From the NCBI RefSeq assembly GCF_039680535.1, contig NZ_JBDKSS010000013.1:124001-188000 (forward strand): DNA of 64,000 bases, in the 5' to 3' direction. Each line of letters opens with the position of its first letter. Within the stretch, counting starts at the first letter, position 1. This document shows, in pieces, positions 62,187-64,000 of this stretch. Under the pieces are notes generated by a model. That model was not told where the DNA came from, did no database searches, and worked only from the letters and a program-made list of their open reading frames with translations. This DNA comes from Parvibaculum sp039680535 (GTDB taxonomy: Bacteria > Pseudomonadota > Alphaproteobacteria > Parvibaculales > Parvibaculaceae). Both the position numbers and the translations under genes were made by a program.

Positions 62187-62747
62187 ATGACGCGCGTTCC
62201 AATGGCGGCTGGCATTCTTTTGGCCGGACTCCTGCTCTTTGCCTGCTCGAAGCGCGATGGGCTTGTCGTCACCGGCGACAAGGTGGGGCCGATCAGTGTC
62301 GCAACCCCGTTCGATGCAGCCGCCGTCGCCGCTCTCTTTCCGCAGCTTGAGGTGAGTGCCGGCATTTCGTCGGCGTTGGAGCCTGGGGCGCATGTCATCC
62401 GGGTCAGCGATAACGGCAAGACCGTACTCGAGCTCTATCCGACCGGTGACGGCGCACGTGTCGCCAGCGTTCTCATACTGAGCGACATCGTGCGGGATGA
62501 AAACGGCGTTCATATCGGCTCTGCCTATCGCGACATATTTCCGCCCGCGAAGCCGACGGGCTGCATGGCCGGTGCCACGGAAAAGAGGGGGCGCATCTAC
62601 TGCCCGCAACCCAATTCAAACCGCATCATCTATGAGATGCAGGGGCTGCCGCCTGCGCCGGACGGTCAGGTGCCGCCGCCGGAAGCGCTCGCTGATTGGC
62701 GCGTCACCGCCATCCTGTGGGACGGCGACGACGCCGCCATCAACTGA
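62187..62747 (+). CDS. DUF1131-like lipoprotein
   Basis: 186 residues. The lipoprotein signal LLAGLLLFACSKRDG has Cys20 at the lipidation site. The mature domain reads VTGDKVGPISVATPFDAAAV with later GCMAGATEKRGRIYCPQPNS (a Cys pair) and ends ADWRVTAILWDGD. It shares layout and several blocks with the next gene, so the two are paralogues. Resemblance to DUF1131 is from memory and only moderate. Confidence 0.75.
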   Translation: MTRVPMAAGILLAGLLLFACSKRDGLVVTGDKVGPISVATPFDAAAVAALFPQLEVSAGISSALEPGAHVIRVSDNGKTVLELYPTGDGARVASVLILSDIVRDENGVHIGSAYRDIFPPAKPTGCMAGATEKRGRIYCPQPNSNRIIYEMQGLPPAPDGQVPPPEALADWRVTAILWDGDDAAIN

Positions 62748-62779
62748 ATCTACAGCTCATTCTGGCTTGAGAGGACATC

Positions 62780-63355
62780 ATGTTTTCGACGCGTATCTTG
62801 TCATGTCTTGTCGCGACAACCGCGGCGGCCTTCTTCGCAACGGCGGCGCTGGCGGTCCAGCCGCTCGACACCTATGTCGTGGGCGATGCGGGTGTCGGTC
62901 CTCTCGACAACAAGGTGCCGTTCGATCAGGCGTCGCTCGCGAAGCTGTTGCCGCAGGGCGTGACCTTCAGTCGGAAGACCATCGAGCTCGAAGGCGCGGC
63001 CCCCTATACGGTCTTACGCGTTTCGAAAGGCAAGGAACTGCTGTTCGAGTTTGAGTCCAATGGCGACCGGAAAAAGCCGCGCCTCACCGGCATCACCGTC
63101 TTCACCCGGCGTATCGCCGACACGCGCGGTGCCCGTGTGAACGCATCGTTGAAATCGCTCTATCACTATGGCGAGACGCCCGATTGCATTCCCGGAGCGG
63201 GGCGCTACACGGGACGCATCTTCTGCACCGTGCCGAAGCTCGATCATCTGATCTATGTCTTCGGCGGAAAAAAACCGGCAGAGGCTGGTGTGCTGCCTCC
63301 GCCGGCTGAAATCGCGAACTGGCGCCTGATTGCGATCATGTGGAGCGCAACCTGA
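62780..63355 (+). CDS. DUF1131-like secreted protein, paralogue of the preceding lipoprotein
   Basis: 191 residues with a cleavable signal (TAALA/VQ) instead of a lipobox. The same order of blocks appears: GVGPLDNKVPFDQASLAKLL, LTGITVFTRRIADTRGARVN, PDCIPGAGRYTGRIFCTVPK and a final IANWRLIAIMWS. It lies 32 bases after its paralogue and is convergent with the reductase gene, seven bases apart. One copy is membrane-anchored and the other soluble, suggesting they work together in the periplasm. Confidence 0.75.
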   Translation: MFSTRILSCLVATTAAAFFATAALAVQPLDTYVVGDAGVGPLDNKVPFDQASLAKLLPQGVTFSRKTIELEGAAPYTVLRVSKGKELLFEFESNGDRKKPRLTGITVFTRRIADTRGARVNASLKSLYHYGETPDCIPGAGRYTGRIFCTVPKLDHLIYVFGGKKPAEAGVLPPPAEIANWRLIAIMWSAT

Positions 63356-63362
63356 GCGGCGG

Positions 63363-64000
63363 TCAGACGCTCCGCTGAACCTTGTCCTTCTCGTTTGCGC
63401 TGCGGATCATGTCGCGCATCTTGTCCCACTCTTCCTCGGAGAGCTTCGACAGGCGCGAGAAGTTGCCGCCGCCCGCCTGATAGGATCCGCCATCGATCGC
63501 GATGCATTGCCCGGTGAGATATTCGCATCCATCGGCCATGAGGAAGGTCGCGAGATTCTTCAACTCGTCCATCTTGCCAACGCGTCCCATCGGAATGCCT
63601 TCGCGCGACTGATCGCCGTCGACCGACTGGCCGGGGCTCAGGCGCTCCCACGCACCCTTGGTGGGGAAGGGGCCGGGGGCGATGGAGTTGAGACGGATGC
63701 CATAAGGGCCCCACTCGGCGGCGAGCGATTGCGTCATGATGTTGATGCCCGCCTTGGACATGGCGGAGGGCACGGTGAAGGGGCCGCCGTTCCACACCCA
63801 TGTCGTCAGGATCGAGATGACGCTGCCCTTGTTACCGCCTTCGATCCAGCGCCTGCCGCAGGCATGGGTCACGTAGAACGAGCCGTGGAACACGATGCCC
63901 GCGATGGCGTCGAAGCCTTTGGGCGAAAGATCCTTGGTCGGGCTGATGAAGTTGCCGGCGGCATTGTTGACGAGGCCGGTGAGCGGGCCGCCATCGGCCC
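63363..64000 (-). CDS. 2,4-dienoyl-CoA reductase-like SDR (5' part beyond window)
   Basis: The C-terminal 212 residues are present; the N-terminal cofactor motif lies outside. NNAAGNF is retained. At the usual YxxxK site the sequence is PSAMSKAGINIM, where the Tyr is replaced but the Lys is kept, as in mitochondrial 2,4-dienoyl-CoA reductase. Other DECR blocks are SLAAEWGPYGIRLNSIAPGP, FPTKGAW and AIDGGSYQ. It would reduce dienoyl-CoA intermediates during unsaturated fatty acid beta-oxidation with NADPH. Confidence 0.88.
   Translation of the reverse strand, partial: ADGGPLTGLVNNAAGNFISPTKDLSPKGFDAIAGIVFHGSFYVTHACGRRWIEGGNKGSVISILTTWVWNGGPFTVPSAMSKAGINIMTQSLAAEWGPYGIRLNSIAPGPFPTKGAWERLSPGQSVDGDQSREGIPMGRVGKMDELKNLATFLMADGCEYLTGQCIAIDGGSYQAGGGNFSRLSKLSEEEWDKMRDMIRSANEKDKVQRSV

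Overview
The window is 64 kb of GC-rich chromosome, almost certainly from an alphaproteobacterium. The evidence is a GcrA cell-cycle regulator, a class I lysyl-tRNA synthetase, the duplicated long form of dCTP deaminase, an alphaproteobacterial DinG-like helicase, a SAM-II riboswitch before metZ, and an HfaB/CsgG-type secretin. A free-living Hyphomicrobiales member rich in lipid genes (Parvibaculum-like) is my guess, not a demonstration. I see no rRNA, CRISPR array, insertion sequence or prophage. Both ends cut through short-chain dehydrogenase genes.

Layout. 0-5.4 kb: phosphate signalling (phoR, then phoU-phoB behind a three-repeat Pho box), gcrA, and an ABC-2 permease. 5.7-12.7 kb: arginine genes (argD-argF, and argE on the other strand) with hslO, a lipoprotein, apaG, and metZ behind a SAM-II riboswitch, terminator and promoter. 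12.8-17.8 kb: dcd, an LrgA/LrgB pair, a radical SAM gene with a small secreted protein downstream, and a DUF2804 gene. 18-22.3 kb: a more accessory-looking stretch with a Stf0-like sulfotransferase, tRNA-Gly(CCC), a small HTH protein, a deaminase, a methyltransferase and a nucleotidyltransferase.

22.4-28.2 kb is the most distinctive part. It appears to be one transcription unit closed by a strong terminator. In order it encodes an outer-membrane barrel protein, a 697-residue secreted protein with about 25-residue Asn/Gln-marked repeats, a small Asn-rich secreted protein, a CsgG/HfaB-family outer-membrane channel lipoprotein with a long low-complexity tail, and an IalB-family protein. I read this as a fibre or adhesin export system related to holdfast-anchor (HfaABD) or curli systems. 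It is followed by a TPR-glycosyltransferase and a two-component cluster (response regulator, membrane kinase, response regulator, response regulator with a winged-helix domain), then by a small protein made of two Fis-type HTH units.

35.8-49.8 kb: malonyl-CoA synthetase, a response regulator, a membrane glycosyltransferase with an N-terminal MshEN-like (putative c-di-GMP-binding) domain, a solute-binding protein, SixA phosphatase, sterol desaturase, small secreted proteins, TerB, an AAA ATPase, a helicase and a hybrid-like kinase. 49.9-57.3 kb: lysK, a TPR protein, an S24 repressor, DUF952, pyrD, an ArsC-like protein, MATE and two PaaI thioesterases. 57.5-64 kb: a TetR regulator with two alpha/beta hydrolases, a GDT1-family putative Mn2+ exporter behind a yybP-ykoY riboswitch, a quinone oxidoreductase, two paralogous secreted proteins and a 2,4-dienoyl-CoA reductase.

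All assignments come from reading the sequence and from memory of the families; no searches were run.
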